Below are positions 25,018 to 31,561 of a DNA stretch of 35,360 nucleotides, piece after piece. Positions within the stretch are counted from its first letter, which is position 1. The number at the start of each line of letters is the position of its first letter. The position numbers and the translations under genes are program-made. The notes under the pieces are model-generated. The model had not been told where the DNA came from and made no database searches. It was given only the letters and a program-made list of their open reading frames with translations. Source of the stretch: a virus; the IMG/VR virus record IMGVR_UViG_3300013372_000564, positions 1 to 35,360 of that record; one strand, written 5' to 3'.

Positions 25018-25527
25018 ATGGATGATAAATTATTAGAGGCACGGATCAAAGCGTTGCTGCTGGCGGCAAAAACAATGGCATTCGTCATTGTCGCCATCAC
25101 TTGCGCCATGATTGTCGGCCTATTCATATCGAATGAAATTATCGACAATAAAGACGTATTCGGCTTGCTGTCATACGTCATGACTTCGGTTGTCGGCGCT
25201 GTGGCTGGCTCCTACGCCACTCTGATGGGCATGAAGGGCGAATTGGCCCCACCACCACCAGAAGACCGTGATGACCCAGAACCATCGCCTGTGGCCCCCG
25301 TAGCGCCACAACCAGACCCATTGCCGCTCACACCTGACATGGTTGCACCAGCACCACGTTACGATGACCCATCTGCTACTGTGTTTATTGATGAACCAGA
25401 AATCGATGATGACGATGACGAAATGGAGCCTTGGGAAAAGTATCGCGGTGATTTGCGTTACGATGCCAACGGTGACGGCGTAGTCGATGAACTTGATTTC
25501 CCTGATTGGCGGAGTGCTGGCAAATGA
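25018..25527 (+). CDS. Putative two-TM holin with proline-rich linker and EF-hand-like tail
   Basis: The protein has 169 residues. Two transmembrane helices (about 18-38 and 48-70) and a position directly before the endolysin suggest a holin-type role in timing lysis. After the membrane part comes a Pro-rich linker (77-112), an acidic run (IDDDDDE, about 129-135) and a C-terminal motif D149-A-N-G-D-G-V-V-D-E-L-D160. This fits the calcium-binding EF-hand/dockerin loop with ligands at positions 1, 3, 5, 9 and 12. That tail is unusual for a holin. The stop overlaps the endolysin start by four bases. Confidence 0.6.
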   Translation: MDDKLLEARIKALLLAAKTMAFVIVAITCAMIVGLFISNEIIDNKDVFGLLSYVMTSVVGAVAGSYATLMGMKGELAPPPPEDRDDPEPSPVAPVAPQPDPLPLTPDMVAPAPRYDDPSATVFIDEPEIDDDDDEMEPWEKYRGDLRYDANGDGVVDELDFPDWRSAGK

Positions 25528-26138
25528 GCTTAATTAATCTTCAAAGTAAATGTGGGTGTCATGCAGATGGTGCGTTCGGTCCAGGTACATGTAAGCAAGC
25601 TGCGGCTTTTTATAAACTATCACCTAATCGGGCTGCACATTTCTTTGCTCAAACGGCGCATGAATCGGGCAACTTCAAAGCGTTCAGCGAAAATCTGAAT
25701 TACGGCGCTAAGGGGCTGCGTGGCATCTTTGGCAAATACTTCCCAACTGATGCAATGGCCCGTGCCTATGAGCGTCAGCCACAGAAGATCGCCAACCGTG
25801 TCTATGCTAACCGTATGGGCAATGGTGACGAAGCGTCAGGCGAGGGGTGGAAATACCGGGGCAGGGGTCCGCTCCAACTCACCGGGAAAAACAACTACCG
25901 CGCATTCGGCAAGTACATCGGGCGCGAACAGGAGATTTTGGATAATCCAGACCTTGTGGCTACTGAACTGGGCTTTGAAAGCGCCCTCTGGTTCTTTGAC
26001 GCAAACAAGCTGTGGAGCATCTGCGATCAGGGCATCAATGACGCTGCCATTCTTGCACTTACTAAGCGCATAAATGGTGGAACGCACGGCTTGGATGACC
26101 GCAAACAAAAAACCAAGAAATACGCAACTTGGTTATAG
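25524..26138 (+). CDS. Endolysin, glycoside hydrolase 19 (chitinase-like)
   Basis: This 204-residue enzyme should cut the glycan strands of peptidoglycan at lysis. The signature AHFFAQTAHESGNF places the likely catalytic Glu at 47. The GWKYRGRGPLQLTGKNNY segment (108-125) is the classic GH19 core, with Glu103 or Glu107 as candidate second acid. The start (CGCHADGAFGPGT) resembles the end of a peptidoglycan-binding repeat but is too short for a full domain. ATG 25524 follows GGAG at 25511-25514 and overlaps the putative holin. No signal peptide is seen, so release through a holin is expected. Confidence 0.92.
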   Translation: MSLINLQSKCGCHADGAFGPGTCKQAAAFYKLSPNRAAHFFAQTAHESGNFKAFSENLNYGAKGLRGIFGKYFPTDAMARAYERQPQKIANRVYANRMGNGDEASGEGWKYRGRGPLQLTGKNNYRAFGKYIGREQEILDNPDLVATELGFESALWFFDANKLWSICDQGINDAAILALTKRINGGTHGLDDRKQKTKKYATWL

Positions 26139-26148
26139 GAGACTGAAC

Positions 26149-26355
26149 ATGGATTTGAAAAGCAAGCTGAAGAAAGAGGCTGGCAGGGCTTTGAAGAAAG
26201 AAGCCGAAAAAGCCATCATCAAGAAAGCTACAGGCAAACTTCTGCCTATGGTTGATGAATCTGAAAAGAAGCTGGGTTGGAAAACAACGGTTGCCGCTGC
26301 GTTGGCGTTTGTTGCCGCCGCTGCTGCTGGCCTGTTGCAGATCATCAACGGCTAA
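26149..26355 (+). CDS. Small basic membrane protein, last lysis-region gene
   Basis: This 68-residue protein follows the endolysin by ten bases with a TAGGAGA ribosome-binding site at 26136-26142. The first ~40 residues are a Lys-rich amphipathic helix (KSKLKKEAGRALKKEAEKAI); the end holds one Ala-rich transmembrane helix (about 45-65). It may help disrupt the membrane or modulate the holin; this is inferred from position and topology only. It is the final gene of the long plus-strand late operon. Confidence 0.65.
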   Translation: MDLKSKLKKEAGRALKKEAEKAIIKKATGKLLPMVDESEKKLGWKTTVAAALAFVAAAAAGLLQIING

Positions 26356-26363
26356 CTTGGTAT

Positions 26364-26391
26364 AATCCCGTCACTTTCGGGTGGCGGGATT
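26364..26391. terminator. Hairpin at the convergent late/early junction
   Basis: AATCCCGTCA (26364-26373) pairs with TGGCGGGATT (26382-26391), ten pairs with one wobble, around an eight-base loop. It lies where plus- and minus-strand operons meet, so a bidirectional terminator role is plausible. There is no clear T run on either side, so the call is tentative. The second arm overlaps the stop of the small minus-strand frame by two bases. Confidence 0.45.
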
Positions 26392-26539
26392 AACCCCACC
26401 ATTCTTCTTCCATTTCTTTGCGCTCCTGCGCTGTTATCTTTGGCGCTGTCGCGGTCAGATATGCGGTCAGGATTATTATCCCCATGACCAATATAAAAAG
26501 CCAGTTGTCGGCGGTCATTTTTTTATCCATTACGTTCAT
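26390..26539 (-). CDS. Small single-TM protein
   Basis: This short frame encodes 49 residues with one transmembrane helix (WLFILVMGIIILTAYL, about residues 13-28) and a charged end (AQERKEMEEEWWG). It overlaps the 3' end of the upstream minus-strand gene, as genes do throughout this operon. ATG 26539, ATG 26530 and ATG 26518 are all possible starts; only the last has a weak GGAT upstream. It fills what would otherwise be an empty 160-base gap. Unknown function. Confidence 0.45.
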   Translation of the reverse strand: MNVMDKKMTADNWLFILVMGIIILTAYLTATAPKITAQERKEMEEEWWG

Positions 26540-26885
26540 GTTGATATTCTTTAGGTAGGCAATCATCAGCTAAGGTGTTGCGATACTCTGGAACCACCAA
26601 CATTGCTTCGTGGACCATGTCTACAGGCACTCCATAAAAAGCAGTTGCTTGCCACATATCAATATACATTTGAGCGAGAAGATTTAATTTATCGCCAATA
26701 CTCGCCCAGTATTGCCAGTTTGAAAAACAAGCACCAACCTTAAATGTATATTCATCGTAATCTTCATGCCCAAGGGGAAGCACGGTAAATCTGGGCGGCT
26801 TACCCGTTGATGGGCTGTCGTAAAGCATAAGTGCTTGACCCAAAGGAATGTTTTTTAAAATTTTGGCTGTAATGTTATTAGTCAT
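26523..26885 (-). CDS. Unknown early protein
   Basis: This 120-residue protein starts at a TAATGA overlap with the upstream gene, with AAGGAT as ribosome-binding site. It is rich in aromatic residues (for example CFSNWQYWASIGDKLNLL and MYIDMWQATAFYG) and has no transmembrane segment or catalytic motif that I can see. It is part of the distal end of the minus-strand early operon. Function unknown. Confidence 0.6.
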   Translation of the reverse strand: MTNNITAKILKNIPLGQALMLYDSPSTGKPPRFTVLPLGHEDYDEYTFKVGACFSNWQYWASIGDKLNLLAQMYIDMWQATAFYGVPVDMVHEAMLVVPEYRNTLADDCLPKEYQHERNG

Positions 26886-27100
26886 TATTCATCCTTTAAT
26901 GCTTTTTCAGCGTCTTCGATCAATTCGATTGGAGGCCAGCGCAGATAATTGACATGCTCGTCGGTTATCACGCCCAGAAATTCCAAGTATTCCATCAGCC
27001 GATAAGCCAAGGTCGCTTCGGATCGTTGCGTGTAGTTTTCGAACTGTTCTTCGTCGTCCATTTGCTTTGTTCCTATGGTTTCAACGTGGGTGTGCGCCAT
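26885..27100 (-). CDS. Unknown small acidic early protein
   Basis: This 71-residue acidic protein has ATG 27100 behind a strong GGAGAAG site. It is probably helical (EATLAYRLMEYLEFLGVITD). It shares its stop/start region with the following gene. Small acidic early proteins of phages often bind and modulate host proteins, but nothing here identifies a target. Confidence 0.6.
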   Translation of the reverse strand: MAHTHVETIGTKQMDDEEQFENYTQRSEATLAYRLMEYLEFLGVITDEHVNYLRWPPIELIEDAEKALKDE

Positions 27101-27161
27101 TATCTTCTCCAGCTATGTAAGCTGCGCCAATGATAAAGGCGAAACATAGCAACATTGTCAT
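27081..27161 (-). CDS. Possible 26-residue membrane peptide
   Basis: This frame, MTMLLCFAFIIGAAYIAGED then a short tail, begins at the ATGA overlap with the upstream 44-residue gene and overlaps the start of the next one. It is almost entirely one hydrophobic helix. The coupled start and fill of the gap are the only evidence; it could be chance. Confidence 0.3.
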   Translation of the reverse strand: MTMLLCFAFIIGAAYIAGEDNGAHPR

Positions 27162-27292
27162 TTGCTTTGTTCCTGTTCCCTGCGGCGCTTCGCCTCTGCA
27201 AAGGTCAGACCCTCTGAGTTTCGTAAGGGAAATGCGCTTTCTGAAGAAACGCGGTAAGGTTTACCGATAGGTGCTGCTTGTGGTCTAATCAT
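27158..27292 (-). CDS. Small unknown early protein
   Basis: This 44-residue frame begins MIRPQAAPIGKPYRVSSESA and ends in a charged helix (FAEAKRRREQEQSK). AAGGAT lies eight bases before ATG 27292. It is the first gene after the promoter/operator-like site at 27336-27363, which supports it as a real translated unit. Function unknown; no motif recognised. Confidence 0.55.
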   Translation of the reverse strand: MIRPQAAPIGKPYRVSSESAFPLRNSEGLTFAEAKRRREQEQSK

Positions 27293-27335
27293 AATTAAAA
27301 TCCTTAAATGGCGGGGCGGCTGCCCCTAACCATTC

Positions 27336-27363
27336 ATATAAAGTTTGCTTTTATATATGTAAA
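27336..27363 (-). promoter_or_regulatory. Internal early promoter with operator-like palindrome
   Basis: Read on the minus strand: TTTACA (27358-27363) as -35, 16 bases, then TTATAT (27336-27341) as -10. The -35 lies in TTTACATATATAAA (27350-27363), which matches the perfect palindrome at 31502-31515 at 13 of 14 positions. Spacing and a downstream GGTTAGG are also shared, so the same regulator probably acts on both. Confidence 0.6.
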
Positions 27364-27372
27364 CACCTTTTT

Positions 27373-27606
27373 TCATTGAAGCAGTAATCGTTCTGGAATG
27401 TGCAATATCCAGCCATGATTTATAGCTGTCTGCACAAAGCGATCCTTGTCTAGTGTGTGTTGACCTGTTGCCAGTTGCGCCTTCAAAAGTGCCTTGCTGG
27501 ACTGTGCTACTGCATCTTGATAATGCCGTGCCAGCCATTCCTGGCGGTTTGTCATGGGCGGCGCTTTGCGTCGGTGATCTAAGTTAAGTCTTGATCCTAC
27601 TGCCAT
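27373..27606 (-). CDS. Unknown small early protein
   Basis: This 77-residue protein has GGAG eight bases before ATG 27606. It is basic at the start (GSRLNLDHRRKAPP) and helical in the middle (WLARHYQDAVAQSSKALLKA). It lies just downstream of ssb in the operon and ends next to the internal promoter/operator site. Another frame at 27326-27538 on the same strand overlaps it but lacks a ribosome-binding site. No function recognised. Confidence 0.6.
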   Translation of the reverse strand: MAVGSRLNLDHRRKAPPMTNRQEWLARHYQDAVAQSSKALLKAQLATGQHTLDKDRFVQTAINHGWILHIPERLLLQ

Positions 27607-27621
27607 GTTATATCTCCAGCC

Positions 27622-28002
27622 TTAAAACGGAACGTCATCATCAAGGTCGTTGTCCCAAGTGGTATGCGAACCGCCGTCAGCTTGGGCTTGTGAACCGCTA
27701 TCAGCTTGCGCCTGTGAGCGTGGGCCTGTGTCGATGCCGCCAACGCGCACATTGAACTGTGCCTTGCCTTCATATTCGTCGTGCGTCAGTTCGCCTGTGA
27801 TAAAGACCTTCGTGCCTTTGCTCAGGCTACCAGCAAACGCTTCCGCTGCCTTGCCCCATAAGCTGCAACGATACCAAACGCTGCCAGCATCTCTGCCAAA
27901 TCCGTTTTTGACGCCGACGTTAAAGCTTAAAACTTGCGTATCTCGAACTGTGCGCAATTCGGCATCCTTGCCGACGTTTCCTGATATTGTAATTAACTGC
28001 AT
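27622..28002 (-). CDS. ssb: Single-stranded DNA-binding protein
   Basis: This 126-residue protein has an OB-fold SSB start (MQLITISGNVGKDAELR) with the WYRCSLWGKAAEAF strand, then a Gln/Ala/Gly/Ser-rich linker with a short internal repeat (DSGSQAQAD/DGGSHT). It ends in DDDVPF, the acidic tip that binds partner proteins in bacterial SSBs. It would protect single strands during replication and exonuclease/annealase recombination encoded upstream. GGAGAAT precedes ATG 28002. Confidence 0.95.
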   Translation of the reverse strand: MQLITISGNVGKDAELRTVRDTQVLSFNVGVKNGFGRDAGSVWYRCSLWGKAAEAFAGSLSKGTKVFITGELTHDEYEGKAQFNVRVGGIDTGPRSQAQADSGSQAQADGGSHTTWDNDLDDDVPF

Positions 28003-28012
28003 AAATATTCTC

Positions 28013-28246
28013 CTATAGTCCTAATGCGGTCATGTATGTGTCGAGTATCGCTTGATATTCTGCGCGATCATGGTCTTTCATTGCCCGTAGGCGAATGACC
28101 GGACGCATAATTTTAGTATCATAACCCATAGCTTTTGCTTCATTAAAGACATCACGAATATTATCGCTGATGCCTTTTTTTTCCTCGTTCAAGCGTTCGA
28201 TCCGCTCAATAAAAAGCCGAAGTTGGTCGCTGTTCGCTTCACTCAT
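28013..28246 (-). CDS. GapR-like DNA-binding protein (DUF2312)
   Basis: This 77-residue protein has the GapR pattern: a helical [18 protein letters not shown] segment, then [16 protein letters not shown] and a final helix with [12 protein letters not shown]. Alphaproteobacterial GapR forms clamps around overtwisted AT-rich DNA ahead of replication forks and helps topoisomerases. ATG 28246 is chosen because GGAG lies eight bases upstream; a GTG at 28255 overlaps that site. It lies between NinB and SSB genes, so a role in phage replication or recombination is likely. Confidence 0.85.
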   Translation of the reverse strand: MSEANSDQLRLFIERIERLNEEKKGISDNIRDVFNEAKAMGYDTKIMRPVIRLRAMKDHDRAEYQAILDTYMTALGL

Positions 28247-28619
28247 ATTTTTCACTCCATTTCACGTTATTTTGCGCCCCATACGCATATATAAATTCAA
28301 TCAGGTCAGACATCTGGGCCTTGTTTAGCTTTGATGTCTTAAAGCCTATGGGGAAGAGCTGATTGTTTAGGCCCATTGTGAACATCACTTCATGCCCCAA
28401 TGCTGCCATAAATATGCACTTCCAAACTTCTGGAATGTGATGCCTGTCCTCTGGTGCAGCCCGACTAATGTCTGACAGCATCGCCCACATTTTCGCATTC
28501 TGATCGTCACTGCGCTTAGCTGCGCTGATCTTAACGACTGCATCTTGTGGCGCTACGTCAATTAACTGGTGCGCCAATCGCCTTTGATGCTCACCGCGAA
28601 GCCAGACGGTCTGCGTCAC
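28239..28619 (-). CDS. NinB-like recombination protein
   Basis: This 126-residue protein has the NinB signature: [20 protein letters not shown], a central Trp-Lys segment, [20 protein letters not shown] and a final GVxW-like end ([10 protein letters not shown]). Lambda NinB (Orf) binds single-stranded DNA and helps load recombinases. I chose GTG 28619, nine bases after AAGGA, over ATG 28637, which has no ribosome-binding site; NinB proteins usually begin right at this QTxxLR strand. It overlaps genes on both sides by four to eight bases. Confidence 0.85.
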   Translation of the reverse strand: MTQTVWLRGEHQRRLAHQLIDVAPQDAVVKISAAKRSDDQNAKMWAMLSDISRAAPEDRHHIPEVWKCIFMAALGHEVMFTMGLNNQLFPIGFKTSKLNKAQMSDLIEFIYAYGAQNNVKWSEKYE

Positions 28620-29260
28620 TTTTGTTGATCCTTCCATTTTTTTGCAAATTTAGGTATTGCAACCCGCATGAACTCATCTGAAAGTTTCCTACATTCGGGG
28701 CTATTGACTGTCGCAGTTCCTAGCTTTTTTATGTATTCGTAATAATCAGCATGATCACTAGGGCCGTCGTATGGCATTTCACGGCGCAACCTAAGATGTG
28801 CATCTCTGTAGACTTCATTGTAATTTGTTTCCGAATGCAAGGCAGCAAGGGCCGCTTTCATTATCCATTTACCAGCAGCTACCTTGGCAGATTTTGCTGC
28901 ATCGGAGTTTATACCAAGGCCAGCGTCATATCGGTCTTTGGCTAATTTTCTATACATTTCCTTATGTGCTTCGAGTGTTTTTTTGATGGCTCTGCTTGAA
29001 ATTCCAGACCTTCCACCTTCTGCTTTCCAGTCATCTTCGGCGTGGCGCTTTTTCATCCGCTCACTTACACGCTGTGCAAATTTTGCCGCATTTTTAGGAT
29101 TAGAATGCCACTTTTTAATTCCCGCAGCCATCCTTGCTTTATGCATTGCTGCATATTCTGGATCAGCAAATCTTGCGCGATGAGCAGCCGCAATTTTAGC
29201 TTTGTGTTCAGCAGACATTGGCTTGCGTTCTTTTTTATAGGTCATAACATTAGTTTCCAT
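28616..29260 (-). CDS. NUMOD3-like basic DNA-binding protein
   Basis: This 214-residue, highly basic protein has an opening SAEHKAKIAAAHRARF followed by related units (YAAMHKARMAAGIKKWHSN) that resemble NUMOD3 motifs, the short DNA-contacting modules usually attached to homing endonucleases. No GIY-YIG or HNH catalytic core is present in this frame, although an HNH protein is encoded directly upstream. The second half (about 140-214) is unrecognised. It may be a remnant of, or a partner to, a homing nuclease, or a phage DNA-binding protein. Confidence 0.6.
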   Translation of the reverse strand: METNVMTYKKERKPMSAEHKAKIAAAHRARFADPEYAAMHKARMAAGIKKWHSNPKNAAKFAQRVSERMKKRHAEDDWKAEGGRSGISSRAIKKTLEAHKEMYRKLAKDRYDAGLGINSDAAKSAKVAAGKWIMKAALAALHSETNYNEVYRDAHLRLRREMPYDGPSDHADYYEYIKKLGTATVNSPECRKLSDEFMRVAIPKFAKKWKDQQK

Positions 29261-29262
29261 AA

Positions 29263-29604
29263 CTATATGTCCTTTTTCTTTGCAGCAATCTCCGCTGCCT
29301 TTGGGCTTGCCTTTGCAAACGCTTCGGCCAGTGCAAACGGGTTGATATTATAGTTTGCCCAGAATGTAAGTTCACCGACGCTGTGCTGGTTCGTATGGCA
29401 TTGCTTGCACAAGCTAACAGTGAACCAATCGTGCGGCTTCTGCCCCATGCCAGCACCACTGCCATAGCGAACATGGGCAACTTCGATCCCTGCCATGCTA
29501 CCGCATACGGAACAGGCGTGGCCCCTGACAAAATTGCAATGCGCTGGCGACTTCCATCTGCTTTCGCGCTTTGCTTCTTTTGGTATCTTGCGTGGTAGGA
29601 TCAT
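29263..29604 (-). CDS. HNH nuclease-like protein (DUF968/NinX-type)
   Basis: This 113-residue protein has a zinc-binding HNH framework: C31xxC34, His44 in EVAHV, HDWFTVSLC with His58, then C66xxCH70 and His74. This layout matches the short HNH proteins of phage recombination clusters (DUF968-like). Nicking or cutting of DNA during recombination or packaging is the likely activity. The ATG overlaps the upstream stop (TCATGA), with no strong ribosome-binding site, suggesting coupled translation. Confidence 0.8.
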   Translation of the reverse strand: MILPRKIPKEAKRESRWKSPAHCNFVRGHACSVCGSMAGIEVAHVRYGSGAGMGQKPHDWFTVSLCKQCHTNQHSVGELTFWANYNINPFALAEAFAKASPKAAEIAAKKKDI

Positions 29605-29981
29605 GACAGCAACGTCGATTGCCAGATGATAATGTGCCTACCGTGCGTGGACAAGCTTTTTGACCGCATGGTTTCAAATTCAACCATGATGCCGTTTTTG
29701 CTGGCGGCCTTTGCAATATGGCCCCATGCGCTGTTGTTCGTGGCGGCAGGGACATTATTTGCAGCTTTACGCACATCTTCGGTGGTAAAAAACCTATGGC
29801 GCTTGGCGTGTTCCACATAGGCTTGGTAAGCCAATGCTTGCCATTCTTGTCCTTGTTTATCGGCTGACAATTTAGCCAGCCTTAGCCCTTCCTCTAAGGG
29901 CGTCGATTGTTGCGAGATCGGATTCGACTTCTGCAAGAAATTCGCAAACAGATTTCTCCAGTTCCAAGATTTGTTCGTCAT
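29601..29981 (-). CDS. Unknown protein, possible winged-helix fold
   Basis: Up to 126 residues. The part from QGQEWQALAYQAYVEHAKRH onward, with FFTTEDVRKAA and SAWGHIAKAASKNG, looks like a helical winged-helix-type DNA-binding domain. The first ~36 residues overlap the upstream exonuclease gene by 110 bases, which is unusually long, so a later start such as a TTG near 29871 is possible. The stop overlaps the HNH gene start by four bases. No known family named. Confidence 0.55.
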   Translation of the reverse strand: MTNKSWNWRNLFANFLQKSNPISQQSTPLEEGLRLAKLSADKQGQEWQALAYQAYVEHAKRHRFFTTEDVRKAANNVPAATNNSAWGHIAKAASKNGIMVEFETMRSKSLSTHGRHIIIWQSTLLS

Positions 29982-30513
29982 TTCGATAATGCCTTTTAAT
30001 GAAAAGTTTCAGTTCTTCAGGAAAGTCTGGGTTGTAACAAACATAATCAACCCATTGGCGTTCTGGCATACAAGCAAGCTGCCAGTTCATTTGCGTAACA
30101 TACTGCGATGGTATTTCGCCGGATGTTAGCGTTTCCAGATGCCCCGCTGGCTGGCGGCACTTGATCTCCACAAGCCCATCATCGCCCACAAGACCATCAG
30201 GTGAACAGTGCGTCCAAGGGATGCTTGAATGCCTTACTAGGCCCATTTCTGTAACAGTGACGTTTTGATCGAAAGAATAGGCTATTCTGGCTTCAGCTTC
30301 AGTGTCGATGCCATGCTGCATTGCTGCACTGGTAAAGCCAGCCGATTGCTTGCCTGTAAGCCTCTCCAGAGCCAGTTTTAAGCGCAAGTTGGTTCTCGTG
30401 GCGCTGTACCCGCTTTTAGTGCGTGATAGGGCGTCAGCGACCTGTGAGGCTCCAAGAGAGCCGCATCGTGCCGTAAACCAATCATCGCTGCGCTGTTCAA
30501 CATCAACCCGCAT
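29872..30513 (-). CDS. YqaJ/lambda-type exonuclease
   Basis: This 213-residue 5'-3' exonuclease would turn double-stranded ends into 3' tails for annealing. It opens RSDDWFTARCGSLGAS, typical of YqaJ-family viral recombinases. MQHGIDTEAEAR (65-76), SPDGL with Asp106, LVEIKC with Glu116 and Lys118, and Gln142 supply the expected PD-(D/E)xK active site. ATG 30513 follows GGAAGG and is preferred to the longer frame from 30552. It overlaps the ERF gene, so the two partners are made together. Confidence 0.92.
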   Translation of the reverse strand: MRVDVEQRSDDWFTARCGSLGASQVADALSRTKSGYSATRTNLRLKLALERLTGKQSAGFTSAAMQHGIDTEAEARIAYSFDQNVTVTEMGLVRHSSIPWTHCSPDGLVGDDGLVEIKCRQPAGHLETLTSGEIPSQYVTQMNWQLACMPERQWVDYVCYNPDFPEELKLFIKRHYRNDEQILELEKSVCEFLAEVESDLATIDALRGRAKAG

Positions 30514-31072
30514 TTTGCACCTTCCGCTCCAATGCCGCCTTTGCTGTTTCAAATAAGGTCGATGGAAGCATTACAAGGGCTGGCACTTTGTAATGCGCTG
30601 CCATGACAGCTACGTCAGTGCCTGTGCGGTCAATAAGGTCTTGCAGCACCGCAAACTGTTCTGCCGTGATTGGTTTGACTGGCGCTTGCTGCGATTTAAC
30701 CGCTGCGTTGCCATCGTCATCTTCTGTTGGCAGACCAAAGCAAGTTTGCAAAGCATACCTACGGGCATAGGTCAAAGCACTACCAAAGCCGTGGGCGTCA
30801 TTCTTATTGGCTGGCACGAACAACACGCCCATCGACAATTTGTCGCCGCTGCTGTGTATCAGGATTGTTTCGATTGATACGCCGCCTTCGCTTGGCTTGG
30901 GCATCTGCATAAATGCAAGACCATGCTTCGACAAATGAGGCTTGATGGCATCGATCACTGCTGGCAGATCGGCGTATTTAGATTTGAAATGCGGATTATT
31001 GGCCGTCTTTGTTGCCGCTTCTAATTCCGCAAATGCTGCAACATACGCAGCGCAGATTTTGTCTTCGCTCAT
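30503..31072 (-). CDS. erf: ERF-family single-strand annealing protein
   Basis: This 189-residue recombinase anneals complementary single strands produced by the neighbouring exonuclease. Diagnostic segments are NNPHFKSKYADLPAVIDAI near residue 26, then HGFGSALTYARRYALQT, then GLPTEDDDGNAA, all classic for the ERF family (PF04404). AAGGAT lies nine bases before ATG 31072. It is the second gene of the minus-strand early operon. Confidence 0.93.
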   Translation of the reverse strand: MSEDKICAAYVAAFAELEAATKTANNPHFKSKYADLPAVIDAIKPHLSKHGLAFMQMPKPSEGGVSIETILIHSSGDKLSMGVLFVPANKNDAHGFGSALTYARRYALQTCFGLPTEDDDGNAAVKSQQAPVKPITAEQFAVLQDLIDRTGTDVAVMAAHYKVPALVMLPSTLFETAKAALERKVQNAG

Positions 31073-31083
31073 TGATTTGATCC

Positions 31084-31440
31084 TTATTTTATACGCAAAA
31101 CTTCTACGGATTTTTCCTTGTCATTTCTTGCTGTGATAGCAGAAAAAGACCCCCATTTGTGGCAGAAAAATGCGCTGATGTTTGAGGCCAATACTTTTGG
31201 GTCAAAATAACTGTATGGGATCGATACATCTTCGCCAACTTGCAAATTTTCTATGTACGGCAGATAATACGAACGGGTTTCACCTTTAGGATATGGGCGA
31301 TTGCGCTTTGGCTCCTTAGCAACTGTCAATGTTCCGTAAACTTCGCCATCAATGTGAATGGCATACTTAGCGCCTATCGCCTCAAGTATCCTGATGGCTT
31401 TGTCTGTCGCTGTCTGGTGAATCGATAATTTATCAGGCAT
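31084..31440 (-). CDS. Unknown first gene of the minus-strand early operon
   Basis: This 118-residue protein has an excellent AAGGAG site eight bases before ATG 31440 and lies directly behind the 31467-31495 promoter. It has a beta-rich middle (HIDGEVYGTLTVAKEP) and a C-terminal part with FDPKVLASNISAFF, then TARNDKEKSVEVLRIK. Short proteins with this kind of ending are common next to ERF genes, where they might regulate or assist recombination. I do not recognise a function. Confidence 0.65.
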   Translation of the reverse strand: MPDKLSIHQTATDKAIRILEAIGAKYAIHIDGEVYGTLTVAKEPKRNRPYPKGETRSYYLPYIENLQVGEDVSIPYSYFDPKVLASNISAFFCHKWGSFSAITARNDKEKSVEVLRIK

Positions 31441-31466
31441 ATCATTTACTCCTTATAATAAACGTA

Positions 31467-31495
31467 ATAACACGATGTGTCGGGTTTTTATGCAA
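31467..31495 (-). promoter_or_regulatory. Divergent early promoter, minus strand
   Basis: On the minus strand TTGCAT (31490-31495) and TGTTAT (31467-31472) are separated by exactly 17 bases, a sigma-70-like promoter. It fires toward the gene at 31440, whose AAGGAG site lies about 15 bases further on. Its -35 box is only seven bases from the palindrome at 31502-31515, so a repressor bound there could block it as well. Confidence 0.65.
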
Positions 31496-31501
31496 GACCC
31501 A

Positions 31502-31529
31502 TTTACATATGTAAAGTGTTTTTTTATAT
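31502..31529 (+). promoter_or_regulatory. Divergent early promoter with operator palindrome, plus strand
   Basis: TTTACA (31502-31507), 16 bases, TTATAT (31524-31529). The -35 lies within a perfect 14-base palindrome TTTACATATGTAAA (31502-31515), the natural operator for a dimeric HTH regulator. The Cro-like gene starts 32 bases downstream at 31562. A near copy controls a minus-strand site at 27336-27363. Confidence 0.65.
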
Positions 31530-31561
31530 GGGTTAGGCATTAAACAAAAAAAGGATATAAA

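Noticed and set aside
27326-27538. 70-residue minus-strand ORF overlapping 27373-27606
   Set aside because: The other frame has a proper ribosome-binding site and fits the operon; this one runs into the promoter/operator site.
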